From assembly GCF_947172395.1 (NCBI RefSeq), contig NC_069097.1, positions 10,896,142 to 10,960,141 of the forward strand: a stretch of DNA of 64,000 nt. The letters run 5' to 3'. A program made the translations under genes and the position numbers. This document shows positions 23,947-33,188 of this stretch, piece after piece. Below the pieces are notes generated by a model. It did no database searches. It saw nothing but the letters and a program-made list of their open reading frames with translations, and was not told the origin of the DNA. Within the stretch, counting starts at the first letter, position 1; each line of letters starts with the position of its first letter. The DNA is from Bicyclus anynana. Lineage: Eukaryota > Arthropoda > Insecta > Lepidoptera > Nymphalidae.

Positions 23947-23966
23947 TGGTCCTTCGAGCCGGATTC
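23947..23966 (+). promoter_or_regulatory. primer binding site, tRNA-Tyr type
   Basis: TGGTCCTTCGAGCCGGATTC is complementary to the 3' end of eukaryotic tRNA-Tyr (..GAATCCGGCTCGAAGGACCA), from my knowledge of the tRNA acceptor stem CCTTCGA. It starts 5 nt after the LTR end. It would prime minus-strand DNA synthesis. Confidence 0.8.
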
Positions 23967-24150
23967 ACCGAGCCGGCAAACATCATTGAAGATAAGCTCA
24001 GGCAAGAGAGCGTCTCCGTGGAAGAACTGAAGAGGAATCAACCTATCGCCGCAGAACAGGGTTCCGCGGGCTTGGAAGATCGTTCAGTTGGACCACGGAA
24101 CTGAAGTGACGTCATCGAAGTCTGCCTAGACCGAAGAAAAGGCATCGACC

Positions 24151-24645
24151 CTTCGCTGCGGGTGCATTGAGGCGAAGCTCAGTAGTAGCTGCCGAAGACC
24201 GCGAGGCTTGTGGGGAAGATCGTTTCATCGAGCTACAGACTAACCGAAGATCTACGACGCAACGACGAAAAGGAATCCACCTTCGCTGCGGGTGCGTTGA
24301 GGCGAAGCTCAGCAGTAGCTGCCGAAGACCGCGAGGCTGTTGGGAAGATCGTTTCGTCGCGCTGTAGAAAACCTTCAAAGGAGTCACACCTTCAACAAAA
24401 CGAAGAGGAATCCACCTTCGCTGCGGGTGCATTGAGGCGAAGCTCCGAGTAGCTGCTGAAGACCGCGAGGCTGTTGGGAAGATCGCTTCGGCGCGTTGGA
24501 GAAGACTTCAAGGGTGTCAACTTCAACAAACCGAAGAGGAATCCACCTTCGCTGCGGGTGCATTGAGGCGAAGCTCGGAGTAGCTGCTGAAGACCGCGAG
24601 GCTGTTGGGAAGATCGCTTCGTCGCGTTGGAGAAGACTCTAAGCG
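24151..24645 (+). repeat. four tandem ~130-bp leader repeats
   Basis: Units start at 24,151, 24,281, 24,416 and 24,547 (spacing 130, 135, 131). Each opens 'cttcgctgcgggtgc.ttgag' and contains 'gaagaccgcgaggct' and 'tgttgggaagatcg'. GC-rich and in the untranslated leader. Short open frames across it are by-products of the repeat. It could be structured RNA or a packaging region, but no function is shown. Confidence 0.85.
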
Positions 24646-24957
24646 GTTTACCGCGCCTCATCTGTTCACCACCTAACGGTGTCAAACGGTGAACAGTGAG
24701 TTAACGCCTAACGGCGGGAGCAGTATACCAGACGATACTGCCAGCTTGCCTTAACCGGCAGCTGTAACAGTCTGATCGCGCCGATACGGTTCACGTGAGA
24801 TAGGGGTCCTCCTAGTAGGCACAGCCGAGGGTGTCGGGCGTTCCTCCCGATACCTGAGCACTCTAACCCTCACGTGTTACCCTCTGTCGGGCGATTCCCA
24901 CCTCACCTTACCCATTACTCCATCCCTGGGAGAGTGTGTCTTTCGAGACCCTCAAAC

Positions 24958-25175
24958 AGGACTGTTAGGGCATTAGGGCTGATAGGGCAGTTAGGGTATT
25001 AGGGAAGGTAGGTTTATTAGGGTATTTATTTATTTTATTTTTTAGGGTATATATGTATTTTATTTATATATTATTAGGGTATTTTTGTATTTTATTTTTA
25101 TAATTTTAGGATATTTATAATTATTTTATTTAGGGTTAACGTTAGGATTATTAGGGTTTTAGGGACAGTAGGATT
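24958..25175 (+). repeat. dispersed TTAGGG-like motifs in leader
   Basis: About a dozen 'ttagggt/ttagggc/tagggca' words separated by T/A-rich filler. Insect telomeres use TTAGG, but this is too irregular to be telomeric and lies inside the retroelement. It is probably slippage-derived low-complexity leader. Confidence 0.6.
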
Positions 25176-25256
25176 GGTACAGTCAATAAAACCTCAAAGA
25201 CGGAGAGAACAGGTTAAATTTATTAACCAAATAGAAACAACGACGTACGCAAGACT

Positions 25257-26375
25257 ATGGATAGTTTAATAAGCAATGAACTACTACTACAGCTATTCAA
25301 TTACCTACAAGTAGAACGAGTATCACATGAAGACCCCTGCAAAAATAACAATCGAACACAAGCTATAGATGACGAACCACGCATGGATAAACGGACACGA
25401 GATTATACAAGAAAAAGAGCCATTTTAAAGGCACGTATAGATATCAAACAAGCTCAGTTAGAACGGGCCAATGCAGACTATGAAATAGCGAAACTAAAAA
25501 TAGAGCTTAGGCAATTTACAGAGGAAAATAGTGTTAGTAAAGAAGAAGAAATCGTTAATACCAATACAGATAACCTCCATGATTTACCACAAGTAATTAT
25601 AAATGAAAATAAAGACATTGACGCCGGATATATCATAGCAACAATTAATAACGATTATCATTCAGAGACAACCTGTAATAGTGATAGTGCTTCTGAAGAT
25701 GAAGTTAAAATAGTTTTGGCCAACTCTATTACAGAAGAGAAAAATCTTTCATGCCAACCAGAGCAATGCAAATTAGAAATAACAAAAAACAACGCAAGTT
25801 ATTTAGAAATAATTAACAGCAACCTTAACGATAGCACAGTATTTACATTAGTCACATCTACACTTAGTAAACAAAGTTTTACAAACAGACAAGAAAGTTA
25901 CCATGTAACAAACCAGAAAGAACGCTTAAAGAAAAGTAAACTCAAAAGCTACATTAATAAAATACGTTACAAAATATGTAAAAATCATAGACCTGATAAG
26001 ATTGTTATGAGAAAATTATATATAACATATTTTAAACTAATGCCAGTGAATTTCTACAAACAGTCTATAAATGCAACAACTATAACTTCACCCTCGAAAG
26101 AAAACCCTTATAATAAAGCTACTCCAGAATATCAAATGATTAATCAGAACACCACTCTTATCAATGTTTTTACAAGAAATGACACATCACAAATAAAAGA
26201 AAGTCATTATAGCTCAAGCTATGATAGTACTTCTAAAAAAGAAAGTAAACAGGCTGTAGTTATTTGTACAATTGACGAAGAACAAACAATTTTACGCCAA
26301 TTAGATAAATACTGCGAAACGAATAATAAACACAGTTCAGCTAAAGCGAAGATAAAATACAACATCATTGATTAA
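25257..26375 (+). CDS. LTR element ORF1, gag-like position, function unknown
   Basis: 372 codons from ATG. It is the first long frame after the leader, where gag would lie. The protein is Lys/Asn/Thr/Ile-rich and highly charged. Residues about 47-90 ('RTRDYTRKRAILKARIDIKQ' onward) look like an amphipathic coiled-coil helix, and a basic patch follows at about 219-260 ('KERLKKSKLKSYINKIRYKI'). There is no CCHC zinc knuckle and no protease or RT motif. The sense strand is A-rich, as in many retroelement genes. Translation ends at a single TAA, after which the same frame stays open to 26,891. A gag function is inferred from position only. Confidence 0.55.
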   Translation: MDSLISNELLLQLFNYLQVERVSHEDPCKNNNRTQAIDDEPRMDKRTRDYTRKRAILKARIDIKQAQLERANADYEIAKLKIELRQFTEENSVSKEEEIVNTNTDNLHDLPQVIINENKDIDAGYIIATINNDYHSETTCNSDSASEDEVKIVLANSITEEKNLSCQPEQCKLEITKNNASYLEIINSNLNDSTVFTLVTSTLSKQSFTNRQESYHVTNQKERLKKSKLKSYINKIRYKICKNHRPDKIVMRKLYITYFKLMPVNFYKQSINATTITSPSKENPYNKATPEYQMINQNTTLINVFTRNDTSQIKESHYSSSYDSTSKKESKQAVVICTIDEEQTILRQLDKYCETNNKHSSAKAKIKYNIID

Positions 26376-26891
26376 TGTAGCAAAGTTAAAATTGATTATA
26401 AACCACATCAGATCGACCTAATTAACAACTTAAATACAGTGAAACTTTATTTAAAATTAACGACAGAAGAACAGCGCAGATTGAACAGAAATACAAATAC
26501 AAGATATTCATGGAATATATTAACTAAAACACTACGAAACAAACCATATATTACAGAAACTAAACGAAACAACTTGCAAACAAGAAAATACAATAATTAT
26601 AATATTCAGACTAACAGAAAAAATATCAAATTGGTTGCAAGATATATAGCAAGCAAGGATGCCAAAGACTGTGTTTTAAAGTATCAAGAACACTTAATTA
26701 ATCTTCAAAAAAAACAAACGAATAAAATATCACAATCATTTGCCGAAGAAGCAGTTAAACTCAGTGTATTACGACCACCTGTGAGTAATCAATTAATACG
26801 TTTGAACTTAAACCGCAACAACATTATTATAATACGCAAACCGCTTTGTTCAATAACAAGAAATATAATTAAAAAGCCGACAATAGAATAA
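26376..26891 (+). CDS. LTR element ORF2, same-frame continuation of ORF1
   Basis: In phase with ORF1 and separated only by the TAA at 26,373-26,375, with 171 open codons after it. The first strong alternative start (GTG) is at 26,439, and no early ATG is needed if the stop is read through or is a recent mutation. It carries 'SQSFAEEAVKLSVLRPPVSN', which recurs in degenerate form in ORF3. It is basic, with no recognisable enzyme motif. Confidence 0.45.
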   Translation, partial: CSKVKIDYKPHQIDLINNLNTVKLYLKLTTEEQRRLNRNTNTRYSWNILTKTLRNKPYITETKRNNLQTRKYNNYNIQTNRKNIKLVARYIASKDAKDCVLKYQEHLINLQKKQTNKISQSFAEEAVKLSVLRPPVSNQLIRLNLNRNNIIIIRKPLCSITRNIIKKPTIE

Positions 26892-27748
26892 TAAGCCATA
26901 AGCCAGTAAGAACTTGGAAAAACAAAAAAGGCCAACAATTTGCCGAACAAACTACTAAGCCTAGTTTATTGATACCACCTGCAAATAATAAAATAAATCC
27001 CTCGAACTTACGTCGCCATAAAAATATCATAAAACAACTTATTCAAGAACGCCATTGTTTAAAACTAATAAATAAACTTAAAAAGCCAGTTGACGTTACC
27101 ATAAAAGAAAATTTAACAAAAGAAAAAGACATCATAAAAAGTATTTCCAAAATACACGAACTTAGTTTATTGCTGTCGGCTGCTAACAAAGAAACAACGC
27201 CACTTAATGTAATCGCTAAAGACCTGTTTACCAAGACAATACTATGGCCTCGAAACAACAAAAGGATTACTAATAGCAATCACCATAAACAGAAACTAAA
27301 ACAAATCGACAATGGAACACCCAAACTGGTCATAAAATCCAAGGTATTGAATGTTAAAGAAAAATATTATGAGCCACCTGAGTTTAAATTACTTACCGAT
27401 GTCGGTGAAGTCAACTGTCTACACAATTGTACTTTTAAACATGGTATAAATCAAGTTGAAATACCTAATCAATACTTCACCAGTAAACTTTTAATAATTG
27501 ATGACTTTACAGAAACGAAACTTAAAGGAAAGGAAGAAATAACTATTTTGGAAAATCGTTTATTGAAACCGCACAAAATTATAAACAACCTTACACGCAT
27601 GATAATATCGAAGTCATCTCAATTAACTAAATATCAAGACGAGGGGGAGCCCTACGATGATATGTACAGTACTCTTAACTTACACCGAGCATATAGAAAA
27701 CCCAGACTGAAGAACTGGAGAAAAGGGTTAGAAGATATGCATTTATGA
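26873..27748 (+). CDS. LTR element ORF3, -1 phase, function unknown
   Basis: Open from 26,873 (just after a TAA in this phase) to TGA at 27,746-27,748. It overlaps the last 19 nt of ORF2 and is in the -1 phase. The overlap begins at 'taaaaag' (26,870-26,876), so translation could only join by frameshifting or by repairing an indel in an A run. A degenerate copy of the ORF2 motif appears at its start ('QQFAEQTTKPSLLIPPANNK'), and a third weak copy near 27,160 ('ELSLLLSAANKETTP'). A short Cys-containing stretch 'GEVNCLHNCTFKHG' lies near 27,405-27,445. No RT or integrase motif. Confidence 0.4.
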   Translation, partial: KADNRIISHKPVRTWKNKKGQQFAEQTTKPSLLIPPANNKINPSNLRRHKNIIKQLIQERHCLKLINKLKKPVDVTIKENLTKEKDIIKSISKIHELSLLLSAANKETTPLNVIAKDLFTKTILWPRNNKRITNSNHHKQKLKQIDNGTPKLVIKSKVLNVKEKYYEPPEFKLLTDVGEVNCLHNCTFKHGINQVEIPNQYFTSKLLIIDDFTETKLKGKEEITILENRLLKPHKIINNLTRMIISKSSQLTKYQDEGEPYDDMYSTLNLHRAYRKPRLKNWRKGLEDMHL

Positions 27749-27894
27749 ATCAAATATTCAATGTTCCAGAATATCTCAAACCAAATTCCAATAATAAATG
27801 TTATGAAGACTTGATTTTTACAAAACTGCTAAATAATCCAGAAGAATTCATGTTAGAACACGGGCCACCGACCCAAAGAGTCCACAAGACATAG
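27745..27894 (+). CDS. LTR element ORF4, 49 codons, ATGA overlap
   Basis: ATG at 27,745 overlaps the TGA stop of ORF3 in the tetranucleotide ATGA, again one phase back. It encodes 49 residues beginning 'MNQIFNVPEYLKPNS'. It is too short to classify. The repeated -1 steps may reflect a decayed long polyprotein rather than separate genes. Confidence 0.3.
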   Translation: MNQIFNVPEYLKPNSNNKCYEDLIFTKLLNNPEEFMLEHGPPTQRVHKT

Positions 27895-28308
27895 ACAGTA
27901 CGACAAATTTATAGATTTTACGTGCATTTAACGTGCTACGACATTAGAAATAATATGGTATAGAGTAAATCTTCATGAATACCTTCCAGTGGTACCATTA
28001 CGTCCAATCACAAGAAATCTTTAAAATGATTAGATTCACCCAATAGGTACTATATTTTGTATTATATAAGCTGAAGGGATATAATCATATTATTATACAT
28101 TATATTAACATTAACTACATATTTTAGATAACTTATGAAAGTCTTACAAATTCTTTGAACCAAAATTGAACACTATATAAAACCTAAGAAATATTAAATC
28201 TTGAATATTGTAACTAGTTGTATCGAATCTTACAGATCTTTTATTTAGCCTATATCGTCAACGCCTAGATTTAGTGCTGCAGATATCTTGACAGATCTTA
28301 TCTTCGCA
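27895..28308 (+). other. non-coding 3' internal region of LTR element
   Basis: AT-rich, with no open frame of note, between ORF4 and the polypurine tract. Confidence 0.5.
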
Positions 28309-28320
28309 CGAGGGGGAGAC
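28309..28320 (+). promoter_or_regulatory. polypurine tract
   Basis: 'cgagggggagac' directly abuts the 3' LTR. Its position and purine content fit the primer for plus-strand DNA synthesis. Confidence 0.75.
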
Positions 28321-28941
28321 TGTTAAGAATTGTTAGACTTAGTTAAGAACTACCAATTCTTGTTGACGATAGTATTGTTATATATATTATGATTACTTTC
28401 TTAGGATATGCATAATGTTAAGTAGGTTTAAGTTAATTAGTTATTTAAGTGTATTTCTTGTAGAGAATTACCTGTACGTATATTAGTTATAAGATTAATA
28501 GAGACCGTAGATACTAAGCAATTATTACATATAGATAAATAAACCGATTACCCAATAATGTTAACTATTAATATTATATTGTAATTATCTTTACTGCATT
28601 ACATTGCCACATTTCCATAGTCTGTATTATTATCATGTTATGTATTGCTGTTTCACTCTTATTGTAATATTGTACTGTTCACACTATATAGTTATCTCAC
28701 TCATACTATAATGCCATCTCGCTCATAAATGTAACTCTGTCTCTTTTCTATATATTTTTATACCTGGAATAAAGATAAGAGAATGCGAGCGCTTCTAATC
28801 CCATATAATTCAGCACCCCAATAATATTTCACACACTTCACTCCCGAAGCTTGAAGCGATCACATCTCTGCATTAACAAGAAATTACGTGTTTTATTTAT
28901 ACGCGTCTCCCTGTGGTTTGGACTCTCCAAAATCCTCCACA
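28321..28941 (+). repeat. 3' LTR
   Basis: Exact copy of 23,321-23,941 at an offset of 5,000 bp, followed by the GTAAG target duplication. Confidence 0.92.
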
Positions 28942-28946
28942 GTAAG

Positions 28947-29430
28947 TCATGAATTATTTTATGATTATAACTGCGAGTAGTATTGCAAAAGATCCCTGCA
29001 TTTGTTTTTCTATAGAAACCAAACTTAAAGGTCTATCAGTTTTTTCTTCTTCTTTTTTCTTTTTATAATCAAAAAGAAAAAAAAAAAAAACAAATTAATA
29101 AAAGTTTGTAGTTGTACCTATTATTTTTAAATAGTATTGTACCTACGTATAGTATCATCCGATCTTTTGCAACTATAATGCGGTCATAGAACTGAGATAA
29201 TTCAAATGAGACGTAATGCTATAACGAAATTCACACGAGACCCACTTATAAAAACGTCTTTACGGTAGATGCTGAAATCTTTTTAAAGCTGATTCTTTTA
29301 CCGTAGCTTTTATGAAAGTTGGTGGTGTTAAGAAAGTTCTTAACACTCGTCAACTGTCAGATCAGTTCCTAAAGCTGGATGTAGCAAAACTTAACTAATA
29401 ATCGCCCTCCGCAGGGGGCAGTCACTTACA
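28947..29430. other. spacer
   Basis: Contains a T-rich then A-rich low-complexity run at 29,039-29,091 and a short direct repeat 'gttaagaaagttcttaacac'. No gene. Confidence 0.35.
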
Positions 29431-29431
29431 A

Positions 29432-30295
29432 TTGCCCTTTACAGGGCATTTCATTGCTGGCATGCGCAAACTAAGCATCCAACACAGAATACTCCTCCGC
29501 AGGGGAGTAATTATTATCAATATCCTCAGGGATATGTGTACAATGTATTTAAATCGTCATCCCTTCATAGGGTACTTGCTGAAATACGTAAGCTACACAT
29601 CCAGCACAGAATGCTCCTCCACAGGAAAGTCATTGTTATCAATATCCTCAGGGATATGTTTAGAATGTATGTTTTGTAACGAACATCCCTTCACTGGGTA
29701 CTTGCTGGAATACGCAAGCTACACATCAAGCACAGGATGCTCCTCCGCAGGGGAGTCATTATTATCAATATCCTTAGGGATATGTTTACAATGTGTAGTA
29801 ATCGACAATGCCTTCACAGGTGACTTGCTGGAATACGCAATTTACACATCCAGCACAGAATGCTCCCACGCAGGGGAGTCGTTATTATCAATATCCTCAG
29901 GGATATGTTTCCAATGTGTAGTAATGGACAATCCCTTCACAGGTTACTTGCTCAAATACGCAAGCGACACATCTAGCACAGGTTGCTCTTCCGCAGGGGA
30001 GGCATTATTATCAATATCCTCAGGGATATATTTACAATGTTTTGTAGTCGACAATACCTGCGCAGGGTACTTGCTGGCATACGCAATCTACATATCCTAC
30101 ACAAAATGCTCCTTCGCAGGGGAGTCATTATTATCAATATACTCAGGGATACGTTTTCTAATGTTTTCTAATCGAGCTTTTCCTGCAAAAGGTACTGCTG
30201 GTATACACATCCAGCACAGAAGGCTCCTCCGCAGAGGCATCGTCATTATCAATATCCTCAGGGATATGTTTACAATACTTTTCGATCTACAGTAA
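29432..30295 (+). repeat. seven-copy 123-bp tandem repeat with open frame
   Basis: Unit starts (at the 'acttgctgg' equivalent) fall near 29,450, 29,573, 29,699, 29,822, 29,945, 30,068 and 30,193. Most spacings are exactly 123 bp, which is 41 codons. One frame is open for 287 codons and its central units read 'PFTGYLLEYASYTSSTGCSS', then 'AGESLLSISSGIC'. The terminal units have shifted phase. The open frame may be a consequence of a stop-free unit with a period divisible by three. It lies just upstream of a DIRS-like RT relic and could belong to that element, but this is not shown. Confidence 0.75.
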
Positions 30296-30299
30296 CTGT

Positions 30300-32000
30300 A
30301 CGACAAAGCCGATTAGTCAGACATCAGAGCGCATCCGTCGGTGCCTCTAGATGTGACAATACTAAAGCGAGCGGCAAGCTCAATAGGCCTCCTCTTGTTG
30401 TACTAAGTGCCTCAACACCCCAATTTCGCACAGTGTTCTCAAGCTTGCGGGTCCATCAGCAAGGTTTTTTGATAACAATGTTCATTGTGCCAGAAAGCGA
30501 TGGTTCCTACCGTCCAATTTTCAATTTGAAAGGCCTAAACACGTTTGTTCACATAGATCAGTTCAAACTTATAATAACTTATAATCGGATACCAGATTTT
30601 CTGAAAGTATGAGATCGGCTATGCAAAATAGACCTTTTCCCAAGCTTACTTCCAATTGGCGATCCGCAAGTCCCTAACGTGGTTTTCTCCGTCTAATTTA
30701 AAATGGAGATATTTGACCAATGGGATCGCTCAGACCTTGCCGGAAGTCATTCGCATCGTTGTATATCTAGATGATTGTCTGCTGGCATCATCATCATCAA
30801 GATTTCAATATATCCGAAAGTCCGAGCACGTGCTGGAAGGAGAGACCCTTGGCTTAATAAAAAATATGACTTCCATCAGAGAAGTATCAGTTTTTTGACC
30901 TAGGTGTCAAGCATTTTAAAGGACAACAGAACTACTTTATAAAGCATCCGAAGTCTGATCGGTCTCCGGTCTAAATTTTGCCAGCTTTGCAGTCCCAAGG
31001 GACAGACTGAACTAAAAGTGCATGTCATACCAGCACATACAATACTACAAGATTAATCGATTGGCATCACACCACCAAGTCATTTCCTGACTACAGACAC
31101 ATCGGATCTAGCTCGGGCAAACAGCTAGACAGATAATTAATTTAATTATCTGTAATTTTTTAGGTAATTTTTTAGTTAATTTGCAATCAAAAATAAATGC
31201 TGGCAATATTAAAAGTCCTAAAAAAAAAAAAACTATTATCAGCTCTAGCGATGCAGTACCGTCCTACTACAGTGCGGTAACAAATCGGCAGTTGCTTACC
31301 TGCGTAACGACGATCGCAGTATCACGTATCAGTCTTTATTTTCAAGCTAGTTAAATATTGACTGTGAAATGACACCTGTTGCCTCATTGTACAGAAATCA
31401 TATACAAGATATTCGGGGTACCCTGTGAACGATCTTTTCGCATTGTAGACAGACAGCACATATTGTTGCCAACTATATCATATTGTTATCAACAATATAT
31501 CGATAAACTTGAACGACAAACAGGTGATTTGTCATGACGCATTTTCTATTTGCTGGTAGTACTCATTAGCGTAGATATTTCCACCACATTGTCTGGTACT
31601 AAGAGTCCTAAGTACACCTCAATAGAGCTTCTGGCATATTTCTTTTGGTGTTTCCTCGATGGGACCAAGTTTTTCTGGAAGGGGAACCTGAAAGCTTGAG
31701 CAATAAAGGCTCAGTTTACCATCAGAAATATCACTCTCTGACTCATTGGTGAACATGGCAACGGGCCTTCCACTTCCCAATAACAGAACTACTTAATAAC
31801 AGATTTCTAAGGGTCAGAACATACCGTTAGAAGTCCGGAAATGTGTGGGGTGGCAAAACGGGTGGGATTTAAACCCTCTGAACAAGAATTTTGATCAAAA
31901 TGATTTACTCAAATCATCTTGGCGACATTTAACCCACAACAACTTATATGGTTGCATAATCACCATGGATAGAATGGGCGGATATACCTACATAGAACAA
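30300..32000 (+). pseudogene. DIRS-like reverse transcriptase/RNase H relic
   Basis: Three readable blocks in order. 'FIVPESDGSYRPIFNLKGLN' (about 30,477-30,542) is the 'vpK.dGs.RpvfnLk.LN' motif of tyrosine-recombinase (DIRS/PAT-type) retroelements. A 'KIDL..YFQLAIRKSLTWFS' block follows (about 30,625-30,690). 'VIRIVVYLDDCLLASSSS' (about 30,750-30,805) carries the RT catalytic YLDD. A degenerate RNase H-like stretch may follow near 31,660-31,760. Frames change repeatedly and stops interrupt, so the copy is dead. No recombinase domain was recognised. Confidence 0.65.
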
Positions 32001-33145
32001 ACCCAAGAAATGGTTTTATTTTATGTACCTATAGCTTCAATAAAGGCAAGTTATATGTATACTTAGTTGACAAACTATCGTAGAATACTATAGTTCTACA
32101 CATATCTGTAGTAGCCACATTCTGTAATGCAGATTCAACTGACCTTTTAAGTTCACATACCTACTTTAGTGAACATGTTTTTAAATCAATTTAATTGCTC
32201 TCAAACAACCGGTAGCAAGTAAACCACCTAACTGAAACATGGACGATCTTGTATCTTATTTAGCAAATAGTAAAATGGATTTAAACAACACTTTCGTAAC
32301 ATCCAGACATACTGTCGCAATATTCTCTTTTATCCTTTGTATGACAGAAGAATACACGATTTAACTCTTCTTTTTTCATTTTCGATTTCAGATCACTTGA
32401 TAAATTCTAACGACTTCATAATTCTGTGATCTAAAACTGATTCTACATTTCGCTGTGATACATAGAAATCAGTTAGCTATATGTAATAAAGTATTTATTA
32501 GTAGTAGAGGTTAAGTCAGCCTGCTTCGCGGTCAGTAATTGCTGGTTGGCTATTTCTATTTTGTTAGAGGCTAATATTATTAGCGACTCTTGGTGGTTGT
32601 TAATATTGCTGGTAGCTTTCGGCCGCAGGTGATTTCAAATTTGGTCTCTAGATCTTCCGATTGGCTGATGCAATTGAAAGCTGAAAATACTTTCATAGAT
32701 TTTTATAAGCGACAGTCTAGGCCAACTGTTTCCAAGTCTGATACTGTTGTTAATTTATTTGATCCTATAACTTGATTATTAATGATTATAAATTAAATTT
32801 TAGTATATTTAAAGTTGAAAGCTCCCAAAGTGGACTTATGTTTGGGTAAGGCGTATCTTATAATATGTAATTACTACTATAATTACTATTTGTTCCACCC
32901 TCTGATTTAATGTATATCAAATCAGAAGAAGTATTTAATTGTTGTTTAATTATTCTACTAATAAAAGATTATTATTTTCGCACATTAAATATAATAAATT
33001 GTATTTATAAAACATGTGCTGCCCCAATGTTACCTACACTTTTAAATTACATGATTTTTGAGATTCAAATTATTATTTTTATAAATACAATTAATTCTGT
33101 CTTTCTCACATTGACGTTCTTCACCACCAGGCGATAACAAACACG
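32001..33145. other. spacer
   Basis: The small open frame 32,590-32,775 has no recognisable family. No other feature. Confidence 0.35.
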
Positions 33146-33188
33146 TCTCAATCAATTAAGCTTCGAATTTACGGTTCAGTTATTTAAT
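33146..33188 (-). repeat. short outer copy of the inverted-repeat family
   Basis: Reverse complement of 22,260-22,302 (includes 'gaaccgtaaattcgaagctt'). It therefore repeats, in the same orientation, part of the right arm at 33,273-33,430. Confidence 0.75.

Larger units (their letters stand above)
23321..28941 (+). mobile_element. complete LTR retrotransposon lacking recognisable pol
   Basis: A 5,621-bp element with identical 621-bp LTRs, TG...CA termini, a 5-bp target duplication, a tRNA-Tyr-type primer binding site and a polypurine tract. The internal 4.4 kb has a GC-rich leader with four tandem repeats, then an A-rich region with a run of open frames stepping 3, 3, 2, 1 in phase. I see no aspartic protease, RT (YxDD), RNase H or integrase motif. 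By structure it is a non-autonomous (LARD-like) element or one with a very diverged gag-like region. The identical LTRs indicate a recent insertion. The BEL/Pao superfamily is my guess only, from the 5-bp duplication and general layout. Confidence 0.85.

Noticed and set aside
24167..24685. Several open frames on both strands in the LTR leader
   Set aside because: They arise from the four-copy repeat and contain only repeat translation, with no consistent codon signal.
24958..25175. Telomere-like TTAGGG repeats
   Set aside because: Too irregular, wrong unit for insects (TTAGG), and located inside the leader of an LTR retrotransposon.
27405..27445. Envelope-like or zinc-finger protein suggested by 'VNCLHNCTFKH'
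   Set aside because: Only two cysteines and one histidine in a short stretch, with no signal peptide or membrane segment. Too little to claim.
29432..30295. CRISPR-like array because of regular ~123-bp spacing
   Set aside because: Whole units are conserved with no unique spacers, in a eukaryotic genome. It is a tandem repeat.
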